Shown piece after piece: positions 39,634 through 48,193 of a stretch of 48,789 nt of DNA (position 1 is the first letter of the stretch; the number at the start of each line of letters is the position of its first letter). Location: assembly GCA_016872015.1 (NCBI GenBank), contig VHBK01000008.1, positions 1 to 48,789 on the forward strand, written 5' to 3'. The translations under genes were made by a program, and so were the position numbers. The DNA is from Nitrososphaerota archaeon (GTDB lineage: Archaea > Thermoproteota > Nitrososphaeria > Nitrososphaerales > Nitrosopumilaceae). The notes beneath the pieces were generated by a model, which was not told the origin of the DNA, searched no databases, and saw only the letters and a program-made list of their open reading frames with translations.

Positions 39634-41268
39634 CTACAGAACAAAATCAGACAATACCAGCTCATAGCCGCTTACTGGAACGCGGATCTTAAAGTTCTCA
39701 ATCACCTCATGGTTGATCTCCCCTACAATTCCCACTTTTTTGCCTCCCACCAAAACATCGGCAGTCTTGCCCTTTGCAAACATTGAGTTTTCTGAAGTTT
39801 TGGTACGGCATTCAATGTTGGAATCTGTTTTCAGAAGAGATTGCAACACGGACTTGATTTCCGTATAACCAGAGTCCTTGTGTGCAGAAACGCATGCAAG
39901 ACTAATTGATTCTGTGATTGGAGAATTCCCAGAAAAGACAATTCCTGTTTCAAACAGTTTTTGCGGATATTGCTCGTGAATGTTTTTTGATAGATTCTCT
40001 AGCAGCCCAGGCAGAATAGAGTCTCGCAGTACTGTGTGTTCTTGGCTTTTTGATTCTGCAACCTCGATTAGTTTTGCAGAGTCGCGTTTTGTGTTATCAT
40101 ATAGGACTTGCTTGCTTGTAAGTGACGAGTTTAATGCTTCAGTATAGCCTAGGCCAATCATGATTTGTCCTAGCTGGTCCAGCTTGAGTGTTGTTTTGCT
40201 TTTTTGTCCAACTGAAACAGATGATGGAAGTGTTGGGGAGAGATTTGCAATTCCATATCCTAGTGCCACTTCTTCTACTATATCCATTGGGCCAAAAATA
40301 TCAAAGCGATAGCTTGGAATTGTGCAAGAGATTTTTTTGCCTCTGGCCACTGCATCCAGTCTGCATTTTTGCAGCATGTTGCAGATTTGCGCAGATGACA
40401 GATTCAATCCCAGAGTCTGATTTACCAAACTAGAATCAAGTAGGATGTTTCTTGTTTTTAGCGACTCGACTGAGCTTTTCTTGTCTGTTTTCATATCATA
40501 TAGAGTAAAGCCCAAGCCCTGCAGTACAGATGCAACAACAGATAGTGTATCAGATACTGCACCAGAGTCATTTCCTGTTACTTCCACTAGTAGACTAGTA
40601 GTAGATGTGGTGACTGTGGTTAGTGCAGAGTTGATTATTGGTGGAAAAGAGACGGTGTTTTTTTGTGCGTCCAAAATCATTGGCACGCTAGAACTGTTCC
40701 CAAGTATTGCGGAATAGTCCTTGCCAACATCTATGGTGTCCAGGATTTGCAATACAGTCATTTCCTTGTCCGTGGCAAGTGGCACAAACTTGTGGTCTTT
40801 TGGTTTTACAGTGTACAATAATGGCAGTGTTATGGCATCAAGGTTGTGGATTCCAATTGATGCCTTTTTGCGCTTTCTTCCAATTCCAAAGTGAAGGTCT
40901 TCTTGTAGCGCAATTAGCTGTCGTATGATTTCATCGTCTAGCTTGCCGCCTTTAGCAATCAATCCCAAAACATACGGTCGGATCTTTTTTACTGCAGGAT
41001 CTGTCTTGATTGAATAATTTTTGTCAGCTTTTTTGATTGTTAGCTTGGCAATTCCTTTTTTGATTCCAAGCAGTCCTTGGAGGCCAGTAGCAATTCCAAC
41101 ATCTGTTGCATAATCTGGCCTGTTTGGGCTGTATTCTACTCGGATATACTTGAATGTCTGCTCTTCGATATCAAGGCCTAAAAACGGCAATGCGTCAATT
41201 ATCTTGCTTTTGTTTGCCTTGCCTACCAGCTTTTGCAGTCGTGAAATATACAGTGTGACTACTGGCAT
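39634..41268 (-). CDS. pheT: Phenylalanyl-tRNA synthetase beta subunit
   Basis: The 544-residue subunit matches archaeal/eukaryotic-type PheT: MPVVTLYISRLQKLVG, VEYSPNRPDYATDVGIATGLQ (about 45-65), RKRKKASIGIHNLDAI (B3/B4 region, about 127-142), and a later VPSYRFDI-like segment CTIPSYRFDIFGPMDIVEEV (about 317-336). It lacks the bacterial N-terminal tRNA-binding and C-terminal anticodon-binding extensions. The start overlaps the end of pheS by 10 nt; both subunits form the heterotetramer. Confidence 0.95.
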   Translation of the reverse strand: MPVVTLYISRLQKLVGKANKSKIIDALPFLGLDIEEQTFKYIRVEYSPNRPDYATDVGIATGLQGLLGIKKGIAKLTIKKADKNYSIKTDPAVKKIRPYVLGLIAKGGKLDDEIIRQLIALQEDLHFGIGRKRKKASIGIHNLDAITLPLLYTVKPKDHKFVPLATDKEMTVLQILDTIDVGKDYSAILGNSSSVPMILDAQKNTVSFPPIINSALTTVTTSTTSLLVEVTGNDSGAVSDTLSVVASVLQGLGFTLYDMKTDKKSSVESLKTRNILLDSSLVNQTLGLNLSSAQICNMLQKCRLDAVARGKKISCTIPSYRFDIFGPMDIVEEVALGYGIANLSPTLPSSVSVGQKSKTTLKLDQLGQIMIGLGYTEALNSSLTSKQVLYDNTKRDSAKLIEVAESKSQEHTVLRDSILPGLLENLSKNIHEQYPQKLFETGIVFSGNSPITESISLACVSAHKDSGYTEIKSVLQSLLKTDSNIECRTKTSENSMFAKGKTADVLVGGKKVGIVGEINHEVIENFKIRVPVSGYELVLSDFVL

Positions 41269-42665
41269 TTTGGAGTGCTCCTCAGCCAGCTTAGATTGTT
41301 GTTGTAAAATTCACGAACATCGTTTAGTCCATACTTTAGCATTGCAATTCTCTCAATTCCTCCACCCCATGCCAAAACAGGGCGTGTGATCCCAAATGGC
41401 CTAGTCACCTCTGGTCGGAATATTCCCATTCCAAATAGTTCAATCCACTTGTCTAGCTTTTCATTGTACACCATTGTTTGTAAGGATGGTTCGGTGTATG
41501 GGAAAAATGTAGGCCAGAATTTTATTTTATTCAGGCCTAGCTTTTTGTAAAATTGTGTCTGGATTCCCATCAGGTCTCGTAGTGAGACATTTTTTCCAAC
41601 TACGATTCCCTCCACTTGATTAAATTCCACTAGATGCTTGTAGCTGACCTTTTCATTTCTGAATACACGTCCCAGTGAAAACACTCGGGCTTCGCTTGGT
41701 TTGTTTTCTGCGAGATACTTGATTGTGACACATGTAGTGTGTGTTCGCAAAACCATTTTTCGTGCAGCATCCAAATTCCATGGATATTTCCATCCCTTTT
41801 TGTGAGAGGCAGAAACCGAGTTAATCTGGGCTTGGGTTGCAAAGTTTTGCGCAAGCTTGTCTTTGATGTAAAATGTGTCCTGCATTTCCCTGGCAGGATG
41901 GTCCTGCGGGGTGAATAATGCGTCAAAATTCCAGAATCCAGGCTGTGCTAGATTGCCCGCAATTTCTGTAAAGCCAAGGCTGACAAATATTTCGCGAATT
42001 TCGTTAATTGTGTCTTTGAGTGGATGAGTCTTTGCCGCATAAATCATTGGTACATCTGCTTCAACATCAATTGCCCCAGAGTCAGCTGCATCAGTATCAA
42101 TTGATTTTGCCTGCTCGGATAGTGACAGTGTCTTGGTTTTGACTGATTCTAGTATGATATAGTCAGGTCTTTTTTTGAGTGACTCCAGTGTGGCAGAGTC
42201 TTTGATCTGGTCTTGCGCAATTTTGCTCTCACCTATTTGTGCCAAAATTTTTTCCTCACTTGTTTGGTCTGGATTTGTTTTTAGTGAAACAATACTTGCA
42301 GAATTATTTTTTGTTATTGTTATCCAGTCGTTTTTCTTGGCATTTGCTATTGCCACATTCATCTCATCTAGTAGTTTTTTTCGCAGATCATCAAACGGTA
42401 CTGGTCCACCAGACACCAAATTTACCAGTCTTCTTTCTGGCAGTCCTTCCTTGTTTGCTGCTAGCCCGTTTTTGCCCAAAGTGAGAAACAATTGTTCTGA
42501 TTCTTGCACCACTGCCAGATTCTTTAGTCGAAGCCATTCTATTCCGCGCCTTGTCTGGTCCGCAGAAAGTTTAGCTTTTTCTATGATTTGTGATTCTGTA
42601 AGATTTTTTTCAGATTGTAATAGTTTGATTATTGTTTTCTCAATTGGATGGAGAACTTGAGACAA
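41259..42665 (-). CDS. pheS: Phenylalanyl-tRNA synthetase alpha subunit
   Basis: Catalytic subunit, about 468 residues from TTG 42665, with class II motifs: motif 2 in RVFSLGRVFRNEKVSYKHLV (the arginine region) and motif 3 in FGITRPVLAWGGGIERIAML near the C-terminus. The N-terminus is helical winged-helix-like (LHPIEKTIIKLLQSEKN). The open frame extends to 42743, but that would run through the promoter and past the start of divergent trpS; TTTTTAAA at 42688-42695 sits 27 nt from TTG 42665. TTG 42671 is an alternative two codons upstream. Confidence 0.93.
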   Translation of the reverse strand: MSQVLHPIEKTIIKLLQSEKNLTESQIIEKAKLSADQTRRGIEWLRLKNLAVVQESEQLFLTLGKNGLAANKEGLPERRLVNLVSGGPVPFDDLRKKLLDEMNVAIANAKKNDWITITKNNSASIVSLKTNPDQTSEEKILAQIGESKIAQDQIKDSATLESLKKRPDYIILESVKTKTLSLSEQAKSIDTDAADSGAIDVEADVPMIYAAKTHPLKDTINEIREIFVSLGFTEIAGNLAQPGFWNFDALFTPQDHPAREMQDTFYIKDKLAQNFATQAQINSVSASHKKGWKYPWNLDAARKMVLRTHTTCVTIKYLAENKPSEARVFSLGRVFRNEKVSYKHLVEFNQVEGIVVGKNVSLRDLMGIQTQFYKKLGLNKIKFWPTFFPYTEPSLQTMVYNEKLDKWIELFGMGIFRPEVTRPFGITRPVLAWGGGIERIAMLKYGLNDVREFYNNNLSWLRSTPKCQ

Positions 42666-42687
42666 CAGCAAAACGACCCGAAAAGAC

Positions 42688-42695
42688 TTTTTAAA
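42688..42695. promoter_or_regulatory. Symmetric TATA box shared by pheS and trpS
   Basis: TTTTTAAA is centred at about 42691.5. The pheS TTG (42665, minus) and trpS ATG (42718, plus) are each 26-27 nt from the centre, the standard distance. The 52 nt between the starts contain no other TATA-like element. One box therefore appears to serve both synthetase genes. Confidence 0.7.
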
Positions 42696-42717
42696 CCTTA
42701 ACCTAACTTGACCATGA

Positions 42718-43830
42718 ATGCCTTCTGATGATTTCATTGTCACTCCCTGGCACGTAGAAGGAGAAATCGACTATGACAAGCTCATCAAACAATTTGGCAC
42801 AGAAAAGATCACACCAGAAATTCTAAAAAAAATCGAAGCTGTGACTGGCGATATTCACTTTATGCTCAGGCGCGGCATCTTCTTCTCACATAGAGACCTA
42901 GTGCGAATTCTCTCAGATTATCAAAAGGGGAAAAAGTTCTTTTTGTATACGGGACGAGGTCCTTCTGGCCACACCCATATTGGGCATTTGGTTCCATGGG
43001 TTTTCACAAAATGGTTGCAGGAAAAATTTGACACGAATCTGTACTTTCAGTTAACAGATGATGAAAAGTTCTTTGCAAAGCAGGACCTGACACTGGAACA
43101 AACAAGCAAGTTTGCCTATGAGAATGCGCTGGACTTTATCGCACTAGGATTCAAGCCAGAAAAAACAAAGATAATCATCAACACAAAAAACATCAAAACT
43201 CTATATCCGATTGCATCCCAAGTTGCAAAAAAGATCAACTTTTCCAACACCAAGGCAGTCTTTGGCTTTACAAACGAGACAAATGTAGGCATGATATTTT
43301 ACACATCGCTCCAGTCAGCCCCGTGCTTTATTGAGGACAGGCCTGTTCTTATTCCTCTTGGCGTAGACCAAGACCCGCACTTTAGAATAACGCGCGATGT
43401 TGCACCACGAATAGGCAAAGAAAAACCAGCACTAATCCACAATATAATGATTCCTGCACTTTCAGGTCCTGGTGGAAAAATGTCAGCATCCGAAGAATCC
43501 GGCACAATATACACAACTGACACACCGGAGCAGATCAAGAAAAAAATAAACAAGTATGCATTTTCCGGAGGCCAATCAACAGTAGAAGAGCATCGCAAAA
43601 TTGGCGGAAATCCAGACATTGACGTATCGTATCAATACCTGAGAATCTTTTTTGAGCCAGACGACAAGAAACTAAAGACAATATACGATGACTACAAGTC
43701 AGGCAAAATGCTCACAGGTGAGCTAAAAGCAATCCTAATTGAAAAGGTGACCGAGTTTCTGGTCGCACATCAGCAAAAAAGGGAAAAAGCCAAAGACCAG
43801 ATTGACAAATTCCTCCTAGAAGACAAATGA
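42718..43830 (+). CDS. trpS: Tryptophanyl-tRNA synthetase
   Basis: Class I synthetase of 370 residues, archaeal/eukaryotic type. The HIGH-type motif is TGRGPSGHTHIGHLVPW (about 78-94) and the KMSKS-type motif is GPGGKMSASEESGTIY (about 250-265). The substrate-specific IPLGVDQDPHFRITRDVAPR (about 210-229) region is also clear. It is divergent from pheS and overlaps the downstream 93-residue gene by an ATGA, indicating a two-gene transcript. Confidence 0.96.
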   Translation: MPSDDFIVTPWHVEGEIDYDKLIKQFGTEKITPEILKKIEAVTGDIHFMLRRGIFFSHRDLVRILSDYQKGKKFFLYTGRGPSGHTHIGHLVPWVFTKWLQEKFDTNLYFQLTDDEKFFAKQDLTLEQTSKFAYENALDFIALGFKPEKTKIIINTKNIKTLYPIASQVAKKINFSNTKAVFGFTNETNVGMIFYTSLQSAPCFIEDRPVLIPLGVDQDPHFRITRDVAPRIGKEKPALIHNIMIPALSGPGGKMSASEESGTIYTTDTPEQIKKKINKYAFSGGQSTVEEHRKIGGNPDIDVSYQYLRIFFEPDDKKLKTIYDDYKSGKMLTGELKAILIEKVTEFLVAHQQKREKAKDQIDKFLLEDK

Positions 43831-44108
43831 AGACACAAGTAATCTGCCAGGACAAACACGAAGCGTCCAAGCTTGCAAGCCTTATTTTCATTCGAGATGG
43901 TAAGGAGACATTCATCTCATCAATTCTAAATGTCTACGACAATGAAGTGGTAATTGCACTAAAGGACAAGTCTGCTCATTCCATTGTTCTAAAGGACACA
44001 ATCCAGGTCAACATTTTTGTAGATTTTATCCAGTCTGTTTTGGATAACGTAAATCAAATAACAGATACCAAAACCATCATAGAAACAGTAGAGATCACAA
44101 AGTGCTAG
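43827..44108 (+). CDS. Hypothetical protein coupled to trpS
   Basis: A 93-residue soluble protein with beta-rich segments (TQVICQDKHEASKLASLIFI, FISSILNVYDNEVVIALKD, SIVLKDTIQVNIFVDF) and a C-terminal strand region. The ATG overlaps the trpS stop codon as ATGA. I recognise no domain. The close coupling suggests a function linked to translation or amino acid supply, but only by context. The stop overlaps a convergent gene by 4 nt. Confidence 0.75.
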   Translation: MKTQVICQDKHEASKLASLIFIRDGKETFISSILNVYDNEVVIALKDKSAHSIVLKDTIQVNIFVDFIQSVLDNVNQITDTKTIIETVEITKC

Positions 44109-44434
44109 ACTAGTGACTTGTCCATTTCATTAGATAGTGTCTCTTCTACTTTGAGAAAATACAACTTTGTGGATGTGGGCATTTTGTGCAGATTATTATC
44201 CACTGCCATCATGAAATAGCGAACCGCTCTTTTTGAAATGTCCAAGTTGAACTTCATTTGTAAGATAGGATCCTGTTTTACGTTGATTTTATCCACTAGC
44301 CAGGATGGCGCCATTTCCTTTGCTTCTTTGATTACCACACCATACCAAAATGCAAGGCTTTCTGGATGAAGGCCTTCCTGCAAGCCCTCTACATCGTTTT
44401 TGAACTTTTTCGACATGTGGTTAATCAGAGTCAA
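44105..44434 (-). CDS. Conserved hypothetical helical protein
   Basis: A 109-residue protein from TTG 44434; an AAAATTTCC element about 20-25 nt upstream fits, and an internal ATG at 44416 is the alternative. It is largely helical (NDVEGLQEGLHPESLAFWYG, KRAVRYFMMAVDNNLHKM), with no Cys cluster or membrane segment. The repeated helix pattern gives no family clue. It is convergent with the trpS operon. Confidence 0.7.
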   Translation of the reverse strand: MTLINHMSKKFKNDVEGLQEGLHPESLAFWYGVVIKEAKEMAPSWLVDKINVKQDPILQMKFNLDISKRAVRYFMMAVDNNLHKMPTSTKLYFLKVEETLSNEMDKSLV

Positions 44435-44495
44435 GCATGGAATTCTTGGAAATTTTCGTTTTATCCAGACGACTCAAAAAGTCAATAACATTTTG

Positions 44496-44966
44496 TCAAC
44501 TTTGAATCAGGTTTCCCTGAGTGTCAATCTCGGAATTTCGAATCCTAGTGGTGGAAATTCGCTTGCCGTCTTGGGCCAAAACCATTGGAACTATTACGGT
44601 TTTGACTGGAGCTAGTTCTCTTTGTGCTCGCAGCTTGTTTAACACCTCTCCTTGGTGTGCGGTTTCATCACTTACAACCAGTGCTTGGACATTTCCCTCA
44701 ATTACTGCTGGGCCAAAATCATTGTCAAGCTTGCTAATTGTGTATGATTTTCCTAGGAATTTTTTTTCTATTATCTGCTTTAGAGTGTCTAGTCTTTGCA
44801 AATAGTCATGGTTTAGCTTTTTGCCCTTTTTTTTGGCAAGCTCATCGCTTGTCAGACCAATTATGACATTATCTGAAACAGAAAATGCTCCCTGCAATAA
44901 CGCGAGATGGCCCTTGTGTATGATATCAAATGTGCCACCCATTGCAACTAGGGAAAACTTTGCCAT
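44496..44966 (-). CDS. coaD: Pantetheine-phosphate adenylyltransferase, archaeal type
   Basis: A 156-residue nucleotidyltransferase of the archaeal PPAT type (coenzyme A synthesis). The N-terminal VAMGGTFDIIHKGHLALL (about 7-24) holds the HxGH motif, and the C-terminal ISTTRIRNSEI (about 137-147) is the second ATP-binding motif. The middle GLTSDELAKKKGKK matches eukaryote-like PPAT rather than bacterial CoaD. CATAAATTC lies about 25-30 nt before the ATG. The gene stands alone. Confidence 0.93.
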   Translation of the reverse strand: MAKFSLVAMGGTFDIIHKGHLALLQGAFSVSDNVIIGLTSDELAKKKGKKLNHDYLQRLDTLKQIIEKKFLGKSYTISKLDNDFGPAVIEGNVQALVVSDETAHQGEVLNKLRAQRELAPVKTVIVPMVLAQDGKRISTTRIRNSEIDTQGNLIQS

Positions 44967-44990
44967 ACTACCAAATACACAAAGATGAAT

Positions 44991-46064
44991 TTATGGTGTT
45001 ACCAGTATTACCGATATTGTCTTGCTTGGAGCTGCAAGTGCCACTGCATCCAGATCCCAGACATATGTCTCAATGAAGAATCCCCCCTCACTTTGCGGTG
45101 TCCAACTGACTGTTGCTACTTGTGAGTCTGTCGAGTCAAACTTGCCTTCGGCAAATCCCAAGAACTCTACCTGTGATTTTTCTCCAAACTGTCTCACTTG
45201 GACATAATACACATAGTCTTGCTCTGGATTCTCAGATGCGGTAAATATTGAGAGATTGCTCGAGACATCTACAGTTTGGCCAATCTTGATTTTGGATATT
45301 CGCTCTCCATCAGAGTCCAACACGTCAACATCATTTATTGTAATTAGTCTAGTTGGCGACTCTAGCGATATTTCGTCCACGTTTGTCATTTTTGATTGTG
45401 AGTTATCAGATTCTACAATTATCTTAAACGATGATGCTCTGTTGTCCATTACAGTATCAAACGATACTTCTCCTGTTTTCTGTGATGCAATGTCATCCAA
45501 TAGTATGGTTTGGATTCCAACAATTCTTGGTGGACTGAACACATCATATCCGATTAGGTGTGCCCTGATGTTTTCTGCAGGATTCGCACCGGTGTTTGTG
45601 ATTTGCGCATCAAGTGTAATTGTCTCTCCAATGATTAACGCACCTGGCTCTACTTCTAGGAGTTGCTGCTTTTGGGTAGCAGCGTTGAATCCTAGGACAT
45701 TTATTGTTACTTCGGTAATTTCTGGGTCTGGCGTTTCAGACTTGATAATAAATGGGGATTTACCCTTTGCTGGAATTACCTCTAAAAGGCTGGTGCCAGT
45801 TACTGTCTCCAGTGGGGTTTCTCCAGCAGTGCCTGCCGCCTTACCAGAGAAAAAACCAACCCAAACCTTGACATTATTCACTGGAAAGCTCTTTGTGTTC
45901 TCTACCTCACCGATTACAACTGTGTATCCTTCATCGTCTTTGTAGACAAATGGTGCCGTGTTTGTCAGCTTGACTCCAAGCGTAGACTGTGTGTCAGTTA
46001 CCTGAGCAAATACAGTAGTTATAGGAAAAAGCAGGAACAATAGCGTAAATAATACTATTTTCAT
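44991..46064 (-). CDS. Secreted multi-domain beta-sandwich protein
   Basis: From ATG 46064 the protein starts with a signal peptide (MKIVLFTLLFLLFPITTVFA) and has about 335 mature residues. The mature part contains at least three beta-sandwich-like repeats: TAPFVYKDDEGYTVVIGEVE near the N-terminus, LIIGETITLDAQITNTGAN (about 140-160, CARDB-like) and KIKIGQTVDVSSNLSIF (about 255-275). Such layouts occur in cell-surface and adhesion proteins. It ends in a hydrophobic strand rather than a clear membrane anchor. The first ATG in frame is 18 nt upstream. Confidence 0.82.
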   Translation of the reverse strand: MKIVLFTLLFLLFPITTVFAQVTDTQSTLGVKLTNTAPFVYKDDEGYTVVIGEVENTKSFPVNNVKVWVGFFSGKAAGTAGETPLETVTGTSLLEVIPAKGKSPFIIKSETPDPEITEVTINVLGFNAATQKQQLLEVEPGALIIGETITLDAQITNTGANPAENIRAHLIGYDVFSPPRIVGIQTILLDDIASQKTGEVSFDTVMDNRASSFKIIVESDNSQSKMTNVDEISLESPTRLITINDVDVLDSDGERISKIKIGQTVDVSSNLSIFTASENPEQDYVYYVQVRQFGEKSQVEFLGFAEGKFDSTDSQVATVSWTPQSEGGFFIETYVWDLDAVALAAPSKTISVILVTP

Positions 46065-46108
46065 TTCATTTTTCCTACACAAGAGGCATTAATCACATGA
46101 GGAATTAC

Positions 46109-46124
46109 ACATTGTAAACAATGT
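46109..46124. promoter_or_regulatory. Palindrome ACATTGT-AA-ACAATGT
   Basis: Perfect 7-base arms (46109-46115, 46118-46124) are centred about 52 nt upstream of the secreted protein ATG (46064), just beyond its TTAATG TATA-like element. A dimeric regulator site (activator or operator) is the simplest reading; no binding protein can be assigned. The small membrane-protein gene at 46176-46289 ends 51 nt away. Confidence 0.45.
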
Positions 46125-46175
46125 AGACTAGAAGGTTTTACAAAAATTAAGAATAAAAGATAAGAAATAGAATGC

Positions 46176-46289
46176 CTACTTGGATTTTCTGGCAGTAATT
46201 GCCATCCAATATACAAGTCCTGGTACCAAACCAACAATTAGTGGTATGAATACACCTATTGCGTTACTATGGTAAGCTGTTATTTCCAT
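46176..46289 (-). CDS. Very small membrane protein (37 residues)
   Basis: ATG 46289 gives MEITAYHSNAIGVFIPLIVG, a helix through LVPGLVYWMAI and a basic end (TARKSK): a single membrane helix with the basic C-terminus inside. GGATTTAAATATG sits about 25-32 nt upstream, a strong TATA match. The size and topology resemble accessory subunits of respiratory complexes, but there is no sequence proof of that. Confidence 0.62.
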   Translation of the reverse strand: MEITAYHSNAIGVFIPLIVGLVPGLVYWMAITARKSK

Positions 46290-46358
46290 ATTCAAAAACC
46301 CTCATTTGTCATATTTAAATCCATCTCCCATGCCCAGACTTGCAAAAAGATCGATGTA

Positions 46359-46430
46359 TGGACTGAAGGGGATTTGAACCCCTGACCTCTCGCGTGCAAG
46401 GCGAGCATTCTACCCCTGAACTATCAGCCC
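46359..46430 (-). tRNA. tRNA-Ala (TGC)
   Basis: On the minus strand, the acceptor GGGCTGA pairs with TCAGTCC, the anticodon stem CTCGC/GCGAG holds CTTGCAC (anticodon TGC), and the T arm contains TTCAAAT. The discriminator is A and CCA is not encoded. No intron. A CAATTAAAATC element lies about 25-30 nt upstream. Confidence 0.95.
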
Positions 46431-46516
46431 TTAGAGAGTTGCTTCGTTGTGCAGATTTTAATTGTTGTCCTTGATTTAGGCAAGAATTTTTATTTGTAAA
46501 ACAAATTGCGCACAAC

Positions 46517-47068
46517 ATGGTCGTAATGGAATCCCAAGTAGTCCTCAAAAAGGGCGACTCTGCTCCAGACTTTGAGCTTTTGGGAGTGGACGACAAAAAG
46601 CACTCACTCGCTAGCTTCAAAGACTATGATGCGCTTCTTGTAATTTTCATGTGCAACCATTGTCCATATGTCAAGGCAAAAGTTGATGCAATAAACGAGG
46701 TCCAAAACAAGTTCAAAGGAAAGCTGGCAGTAGTTGGAATAAACAGCAATGATGCAGTCGCGTATCCAGACGACAGCTTTGATAGCATGAAGGGATTTGC
46801 AAAGCAGCAAGGAATCTCATTTTGGTATTTGGTAGATGAAACACAACAGGTGGCAAAAGAGTACGGCGCGGTCTGCACACCAGATCCGTTTTTGTTCAAC
46901 AGAGAACGCAAGCTAGTGTTTCATGGAAAAATAGACAATGCTATGAAGCCTGAAGACAAGGCTACAGAAAAAACAATGGTTGCGACTGTAGAAAAATTAC
47001 TGGCAGGCCAATCAATTCCAAAAGATTTTGATCCTTCAATTGGTTGCTCCATAAAATGGAAGAACTGA
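46517..47068 (+). CDS. Thioredoxin-fold protein (AhpC/TSA-TlpA-like)
   Basis: A 183-residue protein with a thioredoxin-like fold: KGDSAPDFELLGVDDKKHSL, then the active site VIFMCNHCPYVKA (Cys-Asn-His-Cys, about 46-49) and a cis-Pro region (CTPDPFLFN, about 119-127). The CxxC form with AhpC-like flanks is common in cytoplasmic thiol-disulfide reductases or thioredoxin-like peroxidases; no signal peptide is visible. ATG 46517 follows an ATTTTTATTT box by about 25 nt. It lies between tRNA-Ala and tRNA-Ile. Confidence 0.9.
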   Translation: MVVMESQVVLKKGDSAPDFELLGVDDKKHSLASFKDYDALLVIFMCNHCPYVKAKVDAINEVQNKFKGKLAVVGINSNDAVAYPDDSFDSMKGFAKQQGISFWYLVDETQQVAKEYGAVCTPDPFLFNRERKLVFHGKIDNAMKPEDKATEKTMVATVEKLLAGQSIPKDFDPSIGCSIKWKN

Positions 47069-47106
47069 CCACACACTTTTAAGTCCGTTTTATTTGGATT
47101 TTTTTA

Positions 47107-47200
47107 GGGCCGGTAGCTCAGCTTGGCTGGAGCGTTCGACTGATAAAACAACCTTTCAGACATCGAAAGGTCGAGAGTTCGAATCTCTCTCGGCCCACCA
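47107..47200 (+). tRNA. tRNA-Ile (GAT) with a 16-nt intron
   Basis: Exons give acceptor GGGCCGG/TCGGCCC, discriminator A (47197) and an encoded CCA (47198-47200), unlike the other tRNAs here. The anticodon stem is TTCGA/TCGAA and, after removing 47146-47161, the loop is CTGATAA (anticodon GAT). The intron is at 37/38. Its bulge-helix-bulge is perfect: helix CTGA/TCAG with bulges TA|A and AC|A. Confidence 0.95.
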
Positions 47201-47202
47201 TT

Positions 47203-48084
47203 TTACAGAACAGAGATAGAATCTATCCATTGTATTACTGCTTCTAGTTTTTCGCTTGCAAATTCAGCCTTTGCGCTTTGCTTTTGTGCTCTAGAGTGAA
47301 CCACAATATGGAGGTTTTTGCCAAACTTGGGCTTGATAGAACTTGCAGATTCTGAAAAGAATTTTGCACCTTCTTCTGTTGCGGAAAATATTGCGATTAT
47401 CATTGCCCCTTGTTTTTGCTTCCAAATTTTTGTGATAAATTTCTGCAAGTCGAGATCATAGAGGACCCCAATAGAATCAGACACATCACCAATCTGCCAA
47501 ATTTGCCATCCCTTTGATGCAAGTGCAGCAGACGCTGCCTGTGAATAAAGAACGCTTGAAGTGTCTGCTGAGAGCAAGACTATGTTTCTTTTTGTGTCTG
47601 GCGCGTCATGTGAATTTAGAATTTGTATTGAATTCGCAATTATTCCGCGAAGCATTTTTGCCTCAGATGTGCCAATTTTGGCTTTCAGGTACAAGTCCTC
47701 TACTGACACAATTGCTGGCAAAATTACCTCATTTATCAGAGTTGTAATGTCTGCCCCAGAATGAAATGAGTTTCGAATTAATTGGTATGTTTGGTGTTGC
47801 TGGTTTGCAATTAGATGCTCTAGGAATTTTTCTTTGACTCGATAGTAATCCGCAGGAAACTGGAGTGTTTCTGTTCCAAAGTCTACAAACCACAGATTTG
47901 CATTGCCGATGTTTTTTTGGCGAACTATTCCTTCTGCTGCAAAAACATTGAGATATTTTGCCATTGTTGCGCGATTGACTTTGAGTCTTTCTGCAATCTC
48001 TACTCCAGATAGTCCAGTCTTGGAATCTGACAAAGCCTCGATTAGTTTTTCTTGTATTTCTTGTAATGAATAGCCCTTTGCCAA
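47203..48084 (-). CDS. Winged-helix regulator with degenerate B12-binding-like domain
   Basis: A 293-residue protein. Residues 1-75 are a winged helix (LIEALSDSKTGLSGVEIAER, NRATMAKYLNVFAAEGIV). From about 90 there is a four-helix cap like the methylcobalamin-binding cap (INEVILPAIVSVEDLYLKAK), followed by a Rossmann-type domain (IVLLSADTSSVLYSQAASAA... WQIWQIGDVSD). The D-x-H-x2-G cobalamin motif is not present (ADTSSV instead), so B12 binding is unlikely; another ligand or light-independent sensing is possible. The TTG start has ATAAATAA about 25-30 nt upstream. It may control the divergent gene at 48194. Confidence 0.82.
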   Translation of the reverse strand: MAKGYSLQEIQEKLIEALSDSKTGLSGVEIAERLKVNRATMAKYLNVFAAEGIVRQKNIGNANLWFVDFGTETLQFPADYYRVKEKFLEHLIANQQHQTYQLIRNSFHSGADITTLINEVILPAIVSVEDLYLKAKIGTSEAKMLRGIIANSIQILNSHDAPDTKRNIVLLSADTSSVLYSQAASAALASKGWQIWQIGDVSDSIGVLYDLDLQKFITKIWKQKQGAMIIAIFSATEEGAKFFSESASSIKPKFGKNLHIVVHSRAQKQSAKAEFASEKLEAVIQWIDSISVL

Positions 48085-48122
48085 AGTCGCTTTTATTATC
48101 AGGTCTAATTATTTATGCTATC

Positions 48123-48139
48123 AGCGTGAATTTCACGCT
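48123..48139. promoter_or_regulatory. Palindrome AGCGTGAA-T-TTCACGCT, likely operator
   Basis: A 17-base palindrome (8-base perfect arms around one T) lies just upstream of the ATAAATAA box of the regulator at 48084 and 55 nt before the ATG of the divergent RHH-like gene at 48194. Its place in a short divergent promoter region suggests the regulator, or the RHH-like protein, binds here. Confidence 0.55.
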
Positions 48140-48193
48140 CACAAAAAACGTTAAATAATAGAGTACCTTAAAGTACGGTAATAGGTAAGTAAA

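Noticed and set aside
39486-39692. A 68-codon plus-strand frame between EVE and pheT
   Set aside because: It runs through the hairpin cluster and into the 3' end of pheT, has no protein-like composition, and lacks a promoter at a sensible distance.
46315-46620. A 101-codon minus-strand frame over tRNA-Ala and the thioredoxin-like gene
   Set aside because: It covers a confident tRNA and the start of a real gene on the other strand; the translation of the tRNA is not a protein.
47203-48084. A cobalamin-dependent (CarH-like) light sensor
   Set aside because: The domain layout is similar, but the histidine motif that binds cobalamin is missing.
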